In this document: piece after piece, positions 15,180 through 22,705 of the stretch
How the letters are laid out: every line of letters starts with the position of its first letter
Numbering within the stretch: position 1 is the stretch's first letter
Assembly: GCA_033763355.1 (NCBI GenBank)
Contig: JANRKT010000189.1
Coordinates: forward strand, 1-37,520
Direction: 5' to 3'
Length of the DNA stretch: 37,520 nt
DNA from: JANRKT01 sp033763355
GTDB lineage: Bacteria > Bacteroidota > Bacteroidia > Chitinophagales > Chitinophagaceae
The notes under the pieces: generated by a model
The model's database searches: none
What the model was told of the DNA's origin: nothing
The model's input: only the letters and a program-made list of their open reading frames with translations
Made by a program: the position numbers and the translations under genes

Positions 15180-15680
15180 TTATAAAGAAAAGATTTGTTT
15201 CAGGCAGAGCCATAATTTACTTTTCAGCAATTTGTCTTCAGCTAAACTTTCAAGGGGGGGAGACGAAAGATAGCTTACCCCATTATATTGCTGTACTTGG
15301 AAATGCGGAAAATGAATGGGTAATTCAATCTGAGAAGGCGCTACCCCAAGCAGCAGGCACACTGCAGGCCGAAAATGATGAACCAGTTGAAGGTAAGTAT
15401 TTTCACCCGCATGGCTCAGGTTGACCAATGCAATATCCTGTAGTGAAAATTTGCAGGCCGAAAGTATCCCGGTAAGAAATTCCAGTGTTTTATCCGGTAA
15501 AAAAGCATGGCCGGGATTTTGTACTAGCAAAAGAATTTGCTTTTTGTTGTTGCCCAGGTAAAGTATTGGAATAATTTCATCCTTTGATTTTTCCGGGGTT
15601 ATGCCATTTAAAGCAGTAAGGCTGTTCCTGTACAGTTCTGTTATTACAGGCGGCTGAAGTTGAATGTTGTTTAAGCTCAT
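15180..15680 (-). CDS. Unrecognised 166-residue protein, possibly a distant DNA polymerase III psi-like subunit
   Basis: No signal peptide or membrane segment is present. The core has alternating beta and alpha elements: KQILLLVQNPGHAFLPDKTL then LEFLTGILSACKFSLQDIAL, VCLLLGV, and a C-terminal PLESLAEDKLLKSKLWLCL. This order (strand, loop, conserved helix, then a terminal helix with Leu-x-x-Asp and Lys-x-x-Leu-Trp) recalls bacterial HolD (psi), where a similar C-terminal helix ends near Leu-Trp. The resemblance is by eye and weak. The neighbour rdgB, a nucleotide-pool enzyme, is compatible but not proof. The TAAATTTG at 15755-15748 on the minus strand is a good -7 box for it without a clear -33 element. 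Confidence 0.7.
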   Translation of the reverse strand: MSLNNIQLQPPVITELYRNSLTALNGITPEKSKDEIIPILYLGNNKKQILLLVQNPGHAFLPDKTLEFLTGILSACKFSLQDIALVNLSHAGENTYLQLVHHFRPAVCLLLGVAPSQIELPIHFPHFQVQQYNGVSYLSSPPLESLAEDKLLKSKLWLCLKQIFSL

Positions 15681-15763
15681 GTAATGATCATTGGATTTAT
15701 CCTTGCTGCAAACTAATACTTGTTAGCTTTTTTTAGTTTCTTTGCTGCAAATTTAAGTGTATT

Positions 15764-16828
15764 ATGGTAGCTTCTTTGGATTTGCGCATAACTAAAACGG
15801 AACGGAGCAAGCTCAGCAGTATAAACCTTGACAGCCTTCCATTCGGAAAATATTTTACCGATCACATGCTGGAGGCTGATTTTGAAAACGGCCAATGGAG
15901 AAAAATTGAAATCAAACCTTACCAGCCATTGTTACTGGAACCTTCAGTGGCCGCCCTGCATTACGGCCAGGCTATTTTTGAAGGCATCAAAGCGTATAAG
16001 GACGTCAGCGGAAATGCTTTTATTTTCAGGCCGTATGATAATTTTAAACGCTTTAATATTTCGGCTCAGCGCATGCAGATGCCGGTTGTTCCCGAAGATA
16101 TATTTATAGAAGGCATGCGGAAACTTATTAGTCTTGACAGTAACTGGATACCTGCAAAAGAAGACCATTCTTTGTACATCCGCCCCTTTATGTTTTCATC
16201 TGATGAAGTAATTGGCGTAAAGCCATCTGACCAGTATAAATTCCTCATCATACTTAGTCCCACCGGGCCTTACTATGCAGCACCCATGCGCATATATGTG
16301 GAAGAAAAATACACACGTGCAGCACCAGGCGGCGTAGGCTTTGCCAAAACGGCCGGCAATTATGCCGCTGCCATGCAGGCAACTGCCGAAGCAAAACAAA
16401 AAGGATATGACCAGGTATTGTGGACAGATGTTTTTGAACACAAATATGTACAGGAAATCGGCACCATGAATGTGTTCTTTGTCATCGGCAACAAAGTTGT
16501 TACACCCGACCTGGAAAACGGTACCATTTTAAATGGTGTGACACGTGACAGCGCAATGGTATTGCTTAAAGAAATGGGTTTTGATGTAGAGGAAAGGCCC
16601 ATAGGCATTGATGAAATTGCAGGAGCATATAAAGCAGGCAATTTAAAAGAAGTCTTCGGTACCGGGACGGCCGCTACCATCTCGATGATTAAAGAACTGC
16701 GTTATAAAGATTTTGTAATGCTGTTTGATACTGACAAATGGGCAACAGCGCCTGTACTGAAAAAACGTTTGTGTGATATACGTGAAGGGAGGGCGGAGGA
16801 TAATTATGGATGGATGTTTAAGGTGTAA
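15764..16828 (+). CDS. ilvE: Branched-chain amino acid aminotransferase
   Basis: 354 residues, class IV PLP aminotransferase of the longer (type II) kind. Key blocks: LHYGQAIFEGIKAYKD (65-80), RPYDNFKRFN (89-98), LYIRPFMFSSDEVIGV (137-152), the PLP lysine Lys195 in VGFAKTAGNYAAA, and EIGTMNVFFVI further on with the phosphate-binding region GTGTAATI near 305. It transfers amino groups between glutamate and Leu, Ile or Val at the last step of their synthesis and the first of their breakdown. It stands alone with its own terminator 30 bases after the stop, so it is a single-gene unit. Confidence 0.95.
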   Translation: MVASLDLRITKTERSKLSSINLDSLPFGKYFTDHMLEADFENGQWRKIEIKPYQPLLLEPSVAALHYGQAIFEGIKAYKDVSGNAFIFRPYDNFKRFNISAQRMQMPVVPEDIFIEGMRKLISLDSNWIPAKEDHSLYIRPFMFSSDEVIGVKPSDQYKFLIILSPTGPYYAAPMRIYVEEKYTRAAPGGVGFAKTAGNYAAAMQATAEAKQKGYDQVLWTDVFEHKYVQEIGTMNVFFVIGNKVVTPDLENGTILNGVTRDSAMVLLKEMGFDVEERPIGIDEIAGAYKAGNLKEVFGTGTAATISMIKELRYKDFVMLFDTDKWATAPVLKKRLCDIREGRAEDNYGWMFKV

Positions 16829-16858
16829 TGTTGTAAAATTATTTACATAAACTTAATT

Positions 16859-16892
16859 ATCCCTGCACTTTTTGCCGCAGGGATTTTTTTTT
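16859..16892 (+). terminator. Intrinsic terminator of ilvE
   Basis: ATCCCTGC (16859-16866) pairs perfectly with GCAGGGAT (16877-16884), followed by a run of Ts to 16892. Confidence 0.88.
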
Positions 16893-16920
16893 GCTGCAAA
16901 CACCCGTATTAGTAATTTTC
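16890..16920 (+). promoter_or_regulatory. Candidate promoter for the secreted TapB/DUF3108-like gene
   Basis: TTTG (16890-16893) and TAATTTTC (16913-16920) are 19 bases apart, matching the Bacteroidota consensus except for the last base of the -7 box. The -33 element overlaps the T tract of the ilvE terminator. The gene start is 17 bases downstream. Confidence 0.5.
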
Positions 16921-16936
16921 CGTTAAACTTACCAAT

Positions 16937-17599
16937 ATGAAAAAGCTTCTTGTCATGATTTTTTTGTTTGTATCCTCACATTTATTCTCACAAACATGCG
17001 GTTATTTTCCTGCTCAGGAAGGCGCTGTATTTGAAATGCAGACTTTCAATGAAAAGGGGAAACTGCAGTTAATCAACACATCAGTTGTAAAAGTCATAAA
17101 TGGTGATAAAATAACTATTGATGCAAAGGTGGTGGATGAAAAGAATAAACCTGTAACAAGCATGACTTATGATGCAATTTGCAAAGACGGGAATTTGACC
17201 ATTGACGGAGGGGCTTTTGTACCTGCGGGTATGTTTGAAGGGAAAAACAATGCCACTGTTTCAATTACCGGCGATAAAATTGTGTACAGCCAGGCGTTAA
17301 ACTCCGGACAAACTTTGCCTGATGCAAGTATTGGTATAAAAATGGAGATGCAGGGCATGCCCTTTCCGTTTAACTCGGATGTAAAGATTACCAACAGAAA
17401 AGTAGTGGGTGAAGAAGAAATAACTGTTCCTGCCGGGACTTTTAAATGCTGGAAAATAACTTATGACATTCAATACAAGATGCTGATTTCATTTAGGGGT
17501 ACTGCGGTTGAATGGATAGCTCCGGGGAAGGGATTTATAAAATCAGAATCTTATACAAAAAACAATAAGCTGGCCGGATATTCTGTAAGAACAAAGTAG
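16937..17599 (+). CDS. Secreted TapB/DUF3108-like protein
   Basis: 220 residues with a signal peptide (MKKLLVMIFLFVSSHLFSQ, cleavage about residue 19) and a mature N-terminus containing one Cys. The pattern YFPAQEGAVFEMQTFNEKGK, then repeated beta strands (TVSITGDKIVYSQAL), EEITVPAGTFKCWKITYDIQ and WIAPGKGFIKSESY, matches DUF3108/TapB-like beta-rich envelope proteins of Bacteroidota. These proteins have no established catalytic function. It lies alone between ilvE and rpsL on the plus strand. The family assignment is by pattern and moderately sure. Confidence 0.72.
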   Translation: MKKLLVMIFLFVSSHLFSQTCGYFPAQEGAVFEMQTFNEKGKLQLINTSVVKVINGDKITIDAKVVDEKNKPVTSMTYDAICKDGNLTIDGGAFVPAGMFEGKNNATVSITGDKIVYSQALNSGQTLPDASIGIKMEMQGMPFPFNSDVKITNRKVVGEEEITVPAGTFKCWKITYDIQYKMLISFRGTAVEWIAPGKGFIKSESYTKNNKLAGYSVRTK

Positions 17600-17658
17600 G
17601 ATATTTCCATCTCATTTTTGGAGTTGAGCTAACTTCTAAAATTTTGTTTTTCTTCCGC

Positions 17659-17689
17659 TTTGCAGGTTTCTTATTTCCCCCTACCTTTG
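17659..17689 (+). promoter_or_regulatory. Promoter of rpsL-rpsG
   Basis: TTTG (17659-17662), exactly 19 bases, then TACCTTTG (17682-17689): a full match to the Bacteroidota primary sigma promoter TTTG-N19-TAnnTTTG. The rpsL ATG is 25 bases downstream, so the leader is short; it can form a small TCCC/GGGA hairpin. Confidence 0.82.
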
Positions 17690-17714
17690 CCGTCCCGTTA
17701 AAATCAGGGATGGA

Positions 17715-18104
17715 ATGCCAACAATTCAGCAATTAGTCAGAAAAGGCAGGGATATCATCAGGGCAAAAAGCAAATCAAGGGCATTGGATGCCTGCCCCCA
17801 GCGCCGTGGCGTATGTACCCGTGTATATACCACTACCCCCAAAAAGCCTAATTCTGCGCTTCGTAAAGTAGCCAAAGTACGTTTAACCAATAAAGTAGAA
17901 GTTATTGCTTACATCCCCGGTGAGGGGCACAACCTGCAGGAGCACTCCATTGTGCTTATCAGGGGTGGCCGTGTAAAAGATCTGCCGGGTGTGCGTTATC
18001 ATATTGTCAGGGGAAGTCTTGATACTGCTGGAGTAAAAGACCGCAAAAAAAGCCGTTCCAAGTACGGTACCAAACGTGAAAAGCAGGCTGCTGCAAAAAA
18101 ATAA
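17715..18104 (+). CDS. rpsL: 30S ribosomal protein S12
   Basis: 129 residues (E. coli 124, the extra at the C-terminus is KREKQAAAKK). The decoding-site segments TTTPKKPNSALRKV (40-53) and RGGRVKDLPGVRYH (83-96) are intact, with lysines at 43, 44 and 88, the wild-type state where substitutions give streptomycin resistance. The protein sits at the decoding centre of the small subunit. It is first in a two-gene unit with rpsG, 26 bases upstream of it. Confidence 0.98.
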   Translation: MPTIQQLVRKGRDIIRAKSKSRALDACPQRRGVCTRVYTTTPKKPNSALRKVAKVRLTNKVEVIAYIPGEGHNLQEHSIVLIRGGRVKDLPGVRYHIVRGSLDTAGVKDRKKSRSKYGTKREKQAAAKK

Positions 18105-18130
18105 ATTTGTGAACTGAAATTATTAAATAG

Positions 18131-18598
18131 ATGAGGAAAGCAAGAGCAAAAAAATTACCCTTAGCGCCAGACCCCCGGTTTAATGATGCACTCGTTACCC
18201 GTTTTATTAACAACCTGATGTGGCAGGGTAAGAAAAGTACAGCGCTTACTATTTTTTATGATGCGGTTGACAAGGTGAGCAAGCAAACCAACGACAACGG
18301 GTATGAAGTATGGCGCAAGGCCCTGGCGAATGTTACCCCGGGGGTGGAAGTAAGGAGCCGCCGTATTGGTGGTGCAACTTTCCAGATACCCAGTGAAGTA
18401 CGCCCTGACCGTAAAATTTCCCTTAGTATTAAATGGCTCATCCGCTATAGCCGGGAAAGAAACGGCCGCAGCATGGCAGATAAATTAGCCGGTGAAATTG
18501 TTGCTGCCAGCAAAGGCGAAGGTGGTGCATTTAAGAAAAAAGAAGACACACACCGTATGGCTGAAGCCAACAAGGCATTCGCCCATTTTAAAGTGTAA
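18131..18598 (+). CDS. rpsG: 30S ribosomal protein S7
   Basis: 155 residues, matching the usual length. RKARAKKLPLAPDPRFND opens the protein, ALANVTPGVEVRSRRIGGA and YQIP-like FQIPSEVRPDRKISL occupy the middle, and WLIRYSRERNGRSMADKLA is the conserved helix region. S7 nucleates assembly of the 30S head and represses the str operon in enterobacteria. A strong terminator follows 26 bases after the stop, so here rpsG ends its transcript before fusA instead of reading into it. Confidence 0.98.
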   Translation: MRKARAKKLPLAPDPRFNDALVTRFINNLMWQGKKSTALTIFYDAVDKVSKQTNDNGYEVWRKALANVTPGVEVRSRRIGGATFQIPSEVRPDRKISLSIKWLIRYSRERNGRSMADKLAGEIVAASKGEGGAFKKKEDTHRMAEANKAFAHFKV

Positions 18599-18624
18599 AG
18601 AAAATCCTGTTTTAGATATGGGGG

Positions 18625-18656
18625 GCCCCGCAGTATAATGCGGGGCTTTTTATTTT
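18625..18656. terminator. Terminator of rpsL-rpsG, possibly bidirectional
   Basis: GCCCCGCA (18625-18632) pairs with TGCGGGGC (18639-18646), loop of six, then TTTTTATTTT. The TAA stop of the opposing AbiEii pseudogene (18652-18650) falls inside this T tract, so the hairpin could also end minus-strand transcription. Confidence 0.9.
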
Positions 18657-19280
18657 GGGAATTTCTTTTTCGGGTGAAGTGCCGCTTCCTGTATCCTTTT
18701 TTCAATTTTCTTTAAAGGGAGTGGCTGAAGCAGCTTTGGGGTGTCAATACTTTCATCAATATCACCAAAAAAAGTAACGGCTTTAAGGGCAATCATGGGA
18801 TTGCTGTAAGAATATTTACAGGTAAAAAAGTCAATCATTTCGCTCATGCTGAAGTGTTCCAGTAAAAAATAAATGTCAATAAAATCTTTAAGCCTTTTAC
18901 CGCTTTGTATAATGGCGTGCAGTTTCATGGCGGCAATATCTTCTTTACTGAGAAAGCGGATGCCCTCTTCTGTTATGGGCGGGTTAATGAGGGGATAATC
19001 ATGTTTGATGAAATCAGTTTTTATATTCGCCAGAAGACAGATCAATGTATTGGTTCTTCTGAAGATTTCTTTAAAATTATATTTATTGCTCAATAATTTT
19101 TCTATAAACTGATCATCAAAATCTTCGTTAGTAAACAGGTCTATGTCAACTTAATTTCTGTGGCCTAACTGGATTGAAAGTGCACTGCATCCGACAAGAT
19201 AAAAGTTCTTCAATTCCGTAAATGAATGAAGCTCTTTGATGAGTTGCCGGATCTATAATAAAAGCATTTTTATGCAGCAT
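18650..19280 (-). pseudogene. Decayed nucleotidyltransferase of the AbiEii/DUF1814 toxin family
   Basis: Conceptual reading from the ATG at 19280 gives MLHKNAFIIDPAT, then the frame changes near 19243 and continues as LIKELHSFTELKNFYLVGCS, LSIQLGHRN, an in-frame TAA at 19153-19151, and VDIDLFTNEDFDD. The remaining 166 codons to 18650 are open and include ITEEGIRFLSKEDIAAMKL and KRLKDFIDIYFLLEHFS. This is the standard AbiEii pattern: a polymerase-beta-like nucleotidyltransferase whose GHR-S-V-D-I-D-L-F motif carries the catalytic Asp pair. The stop replaces the Ser codon of that motif (TCA to TAA would suffice). The family provides the toxin of AbiE-type abortive infection or type IV toxin-antitoxin systems. 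The start overlaps the end of the upstream partner by 11 bases. Confidence 0.85.
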
Positions 19281-19524
19281 GTAGAAACTATGAGTTCAGA
19301 AAAAAACAGGAAAATTCTTTGTCCCTGTTGTCAAGTTGTGCTGACCAGTCAATAGTATCCATTATCTGGTCTCTGGTATAAAAATTAACCATCTCTTTCC
19401 ACTCAGTTAAGTTTCCGAGTTGAAGTACCCTTTCTATTACAATCTTATAACTCTTTTTCCAGTTGAATGTCTCAAGATCATATTCCTAAAGAAGGGCAGG
19501 GTTAATATCCGGTTTGTCTTGCAT
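19270..19524 (-). pseudogene. Decayed DUF6922-like partner of the AbiEii protein
   Basis: From the ATG at 19524 the reading is MQDKPDINPALL, a TAG, then EYDLETFNWKKSYKIVIERV, LQLGNLTEWKEMVNFYTRDQ, IMDTIDWSAQLDNRDKEF, SCFFLNS, a second TAG at 19290-19288, FLHAA and a final TAA at 19272-19270. Relatives have a Trp where the first TAG lies (TGG to TAG), and end in FLHAA. This small protein is commonly encoded just before AbiEii nucleotidyltransferases, as the likely antitoxin-side partner. Both members of the pair carry nonsense changes, so the system is dead here. Its nearest intact relatives in the same phylum should reveal the original sequence. Confidence 0.75.
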
Positions 19525-19688
19525 GAAAAGGAAATTGTATGTCTCAAAGATACATTATTGTTACCCGTTTTCAGGAAGTGTAAACGACCGGATCGGGGAG
19601 CTGGATGAGCAATGACAGGTACATCAGGCATTGTTTTCCACATTCAAATTAACCCGGACTTAATCTCAGTTTTTCAGCCAATTTTATT

Positions 19689-19696
19689 TACCTTTG
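19689..19696 (+). promoter_or_regulatory. Candidate -7 promoter element of fusA
   Basis: TACCTTTG is identical to the -7 boxes before rpsL and rpsJ. No clear TTTG lies 19 bases upstream, where the sequence is T-rich instead (19670-19674). Confidence 0.55.
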
Positions 19697-19714
19697 CCCG
19701 CCCAATTTAGCCCC

Positions 19715-19730
19715 GTTTCCTGCAGGAAAC
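19715..19730 (+). promoter_or_regulatory. Perfect palindrome in the fusA leader
   Basis: GTTTCCTGCAGGAAAC is self-complementary over all 16 bases and begins about 19 bases after the -7 box. It can be a protein-binding site on DNA or a hairpin in the leader RNA; as a hairpin the innermost bases would have to open. Confidence 0.45.
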
Positions 19731-19881
19731 AGTGATTCTTCCGGAGTGCTGCAGCAGGTTACAGCAGTACAAGTGTCCTATCCCCTTAGGGCGGCGGGAC
19801 AGCCTCAGGAAAAAGTCACCCGGGTTAATGCGGCCGGGGTTATAAAAATTATAAACATTCAATCTTCTAATAAACACAGTC

Positions 19882-22026
19882 ATGGCAGACTTAAGATTTC
19901 AAAGAAACTTTGGTATTGCGGCCCACATTGATGCGGGGAAAACCACTACCACTGAGCGTATCCTGAGATATACCGGTATGATCCACAAGATTGGTGAGGT
20001 GCATGACGGCGCCGCCACTACCGACTGGATGGAGCAGGAAAAAGAAAGGGGTATTACCATTACCTCAGCTGCAGTAAGCTGCCAGTGGAATTTCCCTACT
20101 GTAAAGGGCAAGGCAGATGCTAATACAAAAAAATATTATTTCAACATCATTGATACCCCCGGCCACGTGGATTTCACTGTGGAGGTAGAGCGAAGCATGC
20201 GTGTACTGGACGGTTTGATTGCATTGTTTTCTGCAGTGGATGGAGTAGAGCCGCAGAGCGAAACGGTATGGCGCCAGGCCAATCGTTACAATGTGCCCCG
20301 TATTGGTTTTGTAAACAAGATGGACCGCAGCGGCGCCGACTTTTTAAATGTTGTAAAGCAGGTAAAAGAAATGCTTGGTAGCAAGGCGGTGCCCTTGCAA
20401 TTGCCCATTGGAGCTGAAGATGATTTTAAAGGTGTAGTTGACCTGATAAAAATGAAAGGTATCATCTGGCACATGGAAACCGAAGGGATGACCTTTGACG
20501 AAATAGAGGTACCTGCCGATATGCTGGAGGAAGCCAAAGAATGGAGGGCACATTTAGTTGAAGCCGTAGCTGAATATGACGATAAGCTGATGGAAAAGTT
20601 CTTTGACGACCCCAACAGCATTACCGAAGATGAAATGCATGAAGCCATCCGCAAAGCAACCATTGACCTTAGCATTGTACCGATGATGTGCGGCTCTTCT
20701 TTCAAGAACAAAGGTGTGCAGACAGCGCTTGATGCCGTTTGCCGTTACCTTCCTTCACCTGTGGATATTGAAGCGGTAAAAGGAACTGACCCCAATAACG
20801 GGGAAGAACTGGTACGCAAGCCGGATGCAAAAGAACCTTTTGCAGCGCTGGCTTTCAAAATTATGACTGACCCCTTTGTAGGCCGTCTTGCTTTCTTCCG
20901 TGTTTACAGCGGGCATCTTGATGCAGGTTCTTATGTGCTGAATGTAAGAAGCGGAAAGAAAGAGCGCATCAGCCGCATCATGAAAATGTTTGCCAACAAA
21001 CAAAATCCGATTGATTTTATTGAGGCCGGCGACATTGGGGCAGCAGTAGGTTTTAAGGAAATAAAAACTGGTGATACGCTTTGCCATGAAGACCACCCGA
21101 TAACCCTGGAAAACATGTTCATCCCTGAGCCGGTGATCTCTGTGGCTGTGGAACCCAAAACACAGGCCGATGTTGATAAGATGGGTACTGCCATATCCAA
21201 GCTGGTGGAAGAAGATCCCACTCTTCGTGTTAAAACAGATGAAGAAACGGGTCAAACCATCCTGAGTGGTATGGGTGAACTGCATCTTGAGATTATTGTT
21301 GACCGTATGAAACGTGAGTTTAAGGTAGAAGTAAACCAGGGCGCCCCGCAGGTGGCATACAAAGAAGCATTTAAAGCTACTATTGAACACCGTGAGATAT
21401 TGAAAAAACAAACCGGCGGCCGCGGTAAGTTTGCAGATATTGTATTTGAAATAGGGCCTGCTGATCCAGAATGGTTAAAAGAAAATGCCGGTGAATCCTT
21501 CCAGTTTGTAAATGATATTTTCGGAGGTTCTATCCCCCGTGAATTTATACCTGCGATCCAGAAAGGTTTTGAACAGGCCATGACGAATGGCGTACTGGCC
21601 AATTACCCGATGGAGAACATGAAAGTGCGGGTATTTGACGGTGGCTTCCACCAGGTTGACTCTGACTCCATGAGCTTTGAGTTATGTGCGAAGAGTGGTT
21701 TCCGTGAATCGGCCCGTAAGGCCAAGCCAACCCTTCTTGAACCCATCATGAAAGTGGAAGTGGTAACACCTGCGGAATACATGGGTGATGTAACCGGCGA
21801 CCTTAACCGCCGCCGCGGTATTCTTGAAGGTATGGACACCAAGGCCAATGCCCAGGTTATTAAAGCAAAGGTTCCTCTGAGTGAAATGTTTGGTTATGTA
21901 ACCCAGTTGCGTTCACTTTCTTCAGGCCGTGCAACTTCTACCATGGAGTTCAGCCATTATGCACCGGCGCCCAATAATATTGCCGAAGAAGTGATAGCAA
22001 AAGTGAAGGGCAAGGTGAGTGCATAA
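19882..22026 (+). CDS. fusA: Elongation factor G
   Basis: 714 residues, the normal size for full-length EF-G. The GTPase motifs are present: AHIDAGKT (14-21), a switch II segment IIDTPGHVDF near 90 and NKMD near 144. The C-terminal domains have the family sequences YKEAFKATIEHREILKKQTG, RRRGILEGMD and LRSLSSGRATSTMEF. EF-G moves tRNAs and mRNA through the ribosome using GTP and helps recycle subunits. It has its own -7 box, structured leader and terminator, so it is not translationally or transcriptionally joined to rpsG as in many bacteria. The start ATG agrees with the conserved MADLRFQRNFGIAAHID start. Confidence 0.98.
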   Translation: MADLRFQRNFGIAAHIDAGKTTTTERILRYTGMIHKIGEVHDGAATTDWMEQEKERGITITSAAVSCQWNFPTVKGKADANTKKYYFNIIDTPGHVDFTVEVERSMRVLDGLIALFSAVDGVEPQSETVWRQANRYNVPRIGFVNKMDRSGADFLNVVKQVKEMLGSKAVPLQLPIGAEDDFKGVVDLIKMKGIIWHMETEGMTFDEIEVPADMLEEAKEWRAHLVEAVAEYDDKLMEKFFDDPNSITEDEMHEAIRKATIDLSIVPMMCGSSFKNKGVQTALDAVCRYLPSPVDIEAVKGTDPNNGEELVRKPDAKEPFAALAFKIMTDPFVGRLAFFRVYSGHLDAGSYVLNVRSGKKERISRIMKMFANKQNPIDFIEAGDIGAAVGFKEIKTGDTLCHEDHPITLENMFIPEPVISVAVEPKTQADVDKMGTAISKLVEEDPTLRVKTDEETGQTILSGMGELHLEIIVDRMKREFKVEVNQGAPQVAYKEAFKATIEHREILKKQTGGRGKFADIVFEIGPADPEWLKENAGESFQFVNDIFGGSIPREFIPAIQKGFEQAMTNGVLANYPMENMKVRVFDGGFHQVDSDSMSFELCAKSGFRESARKAKPTLLEPIMKVEVVTPAEYMGDVTGDLNRRRGILEGMDTKANAQVIKAKVPLSEMFGYVTQLRSLSSGRATSTMEFSHYAPAPNNIAEEVIAKVKGKVSA

Positions 22027-22058
22027 ATATTGTGTAAATAAAGTATTGCAAAATACAG

Positions 22059-22096
22059 GTCCTGTATCGGTAAAATGGTACAGGACTTTTTCTTTT
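22059..22096 (+). terminator. Terminator of fusA
   Basis: GTCCTGTA (22059-22066) pairs perfectly with TACAGGAC (22079-22086), loop of 12, followed by TTTTTCTTTT. It lies 32 bases after the fusA stop. Confidence 0.85.
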
Positions 22097-22121
22097 CGTG
22101 TAAAAATTCTTCCCCAATTCT

Positions 22122-22152
22122 TTTGCTGATAGCAATTTCACCCCTACCTTTG
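22122..22152 (+). promoter_or_regulatory. Promoter of rpsJ
   Basis: TTTG (22122-22125), exactly 19 bases, then TACCTTTG (22145-22152), identical in both boxes and spacing to the rpsL promoter. The rpsJ ATG is at 22182. Confidence 0.82.
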
Positions 22153-22156
22153 CATC

Positions 22157-22173
22157 CCCAATTAAAAATTGGG
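22157..22173 (+). promoter_or_regulatory. Leader hairpin in front of rpsJ
   Basis: CCCAATT (22157-22163), loop AAA, AATTGGG (22167-22173). It occupies nearly the whole leader between the promoter and the start codon at 22182, ending eight bases before it, and so could hinder ribosome entry. Confidence 0.5.
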
Positions 22174-22181
22174 TTTCCTGT

Positions 22182-22487
22182 ATGTCCCAGAGAATCAGAA
22201 TCAAATTACAGTCTTACGATCACAACCTCGTAGATAAATCTGCTGAGAAAATCGTAAAAACTGTACGCACTACCGGCGCCGTGGTAACGGGTCCTATTCC
22301 CCTGCCTACGCAAAAGAAAATCTTTACCGTATTGCGTTCGCCACATGTTAACAAGAAGAGCCGTGAGCAGTTTCAGCTGGCAACACACAAACGCCTCCTG
22401 GATATTTACACCTCTTCTTCAAGAACAGTGGATGCACTGAGCAAGCTGGACTTACCCAGTGGCGTTGAAGTAGAAATCAAAGCATAA
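22182..22487 (+). CDS. rpsJ: 30S ribosomal protein S10
   Basis: 101 residues (E. coli 103). RIRIKLQSYDHNLVDKSAEK at the start, GPIPLPTQKKIFTVLRSPHV in the middle with the loop that reaches into the head of the 30S subunit, and KLDLPSGVEVEIKA at the end are all conserved. S10 joins 30S head assembly and, in species with NusB, antitermination. It normally heads the S10 operon in one transcript with rplC. Here a perfect promoter precedes it and a strong terminator follows it, so it is probably a single-gene unit. Confidence 0.97.
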   Translation: MSQRIRIKLQSYDHNLVDKSAEKIVKTVRTTGAVVTGPIPLPTQKKIFTVLRSPHVNKKSREQFQLATHKRLLDIYTSSSRTVDALSKLDLPSGVEVEIKA

Positions 22488-22490
22488 AAG

Positions 22491-22529
22491 AACCCTGCCG
22501 GGGTTCAAAAAATCCCGACAGGGTTTTTT
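22491..22529 (+). terminator. Terminator between rpsJ and rplC
   Basis: AACCCTG, one mismatch, CGGG (22491-22502) pairs with CCCG, mismatch, CAGGGTT (22514-22525), and a T run follows to 22529. It begins four bases after the rpsJ stop codon. Confidence 0.85.
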
Positions 22530-22618
22530 CATTATAAGTTCTTATACAGATTCATCTCCCAACTGTTCCGCCGGTGGCGAAACAATAAAGGAGCGCTGAA
22601 CATTTAAAAATTACAACA

Positions 22619-22638
22619 CCTGTTATTTTGTTAACAGG
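22619..22638 (+). promoter_or_regulatory. Perfect 7-pair hairpin in the rplC leader
   Basis: CCTGTTA (22619-22625), loop TTTTGT, TAACAGG (22632-22638). Confidence 0.55.
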
Positions 22639-22687
22639 GGTACATATGAACAAGCCCTTCGAGGTTTGTTTACTGCCGGTACTTCAG

Positions 22688-22705
22688 GTTCTGCACTTGC
22701 AGAAC
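22688..22705 (+). promoter_or_regulatory. Perfect 8-pair inverted repeat in the rplC leader
   Basis: GTTCTGCA (22688-22695) and TGCAGAAC (22698-22705) flank the bases CT. As RNA the loop would open by a pair or two. Confidence 0.55.

Larger units (their letters stand above)
19525..19881 (+). other. 357-base region before fusA, including a structured leader
   Basis: No credible gene is present. The part to about 19660 is spacer beyond the DUF6922 remnant. From 19689 it holds the fusA -7 box, then a leader of about 180 bases. The leader contains a perfect 16-base palindrome at 19715-19730, a TGTCC/GGACA stem (19774-19778 with 19797-19801) and a CCCGG/CCGGG stem (19819-19823 with 19834-19838). 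The fusA start has no Shine-Dalgarno sequence. Confidence 0.5.
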
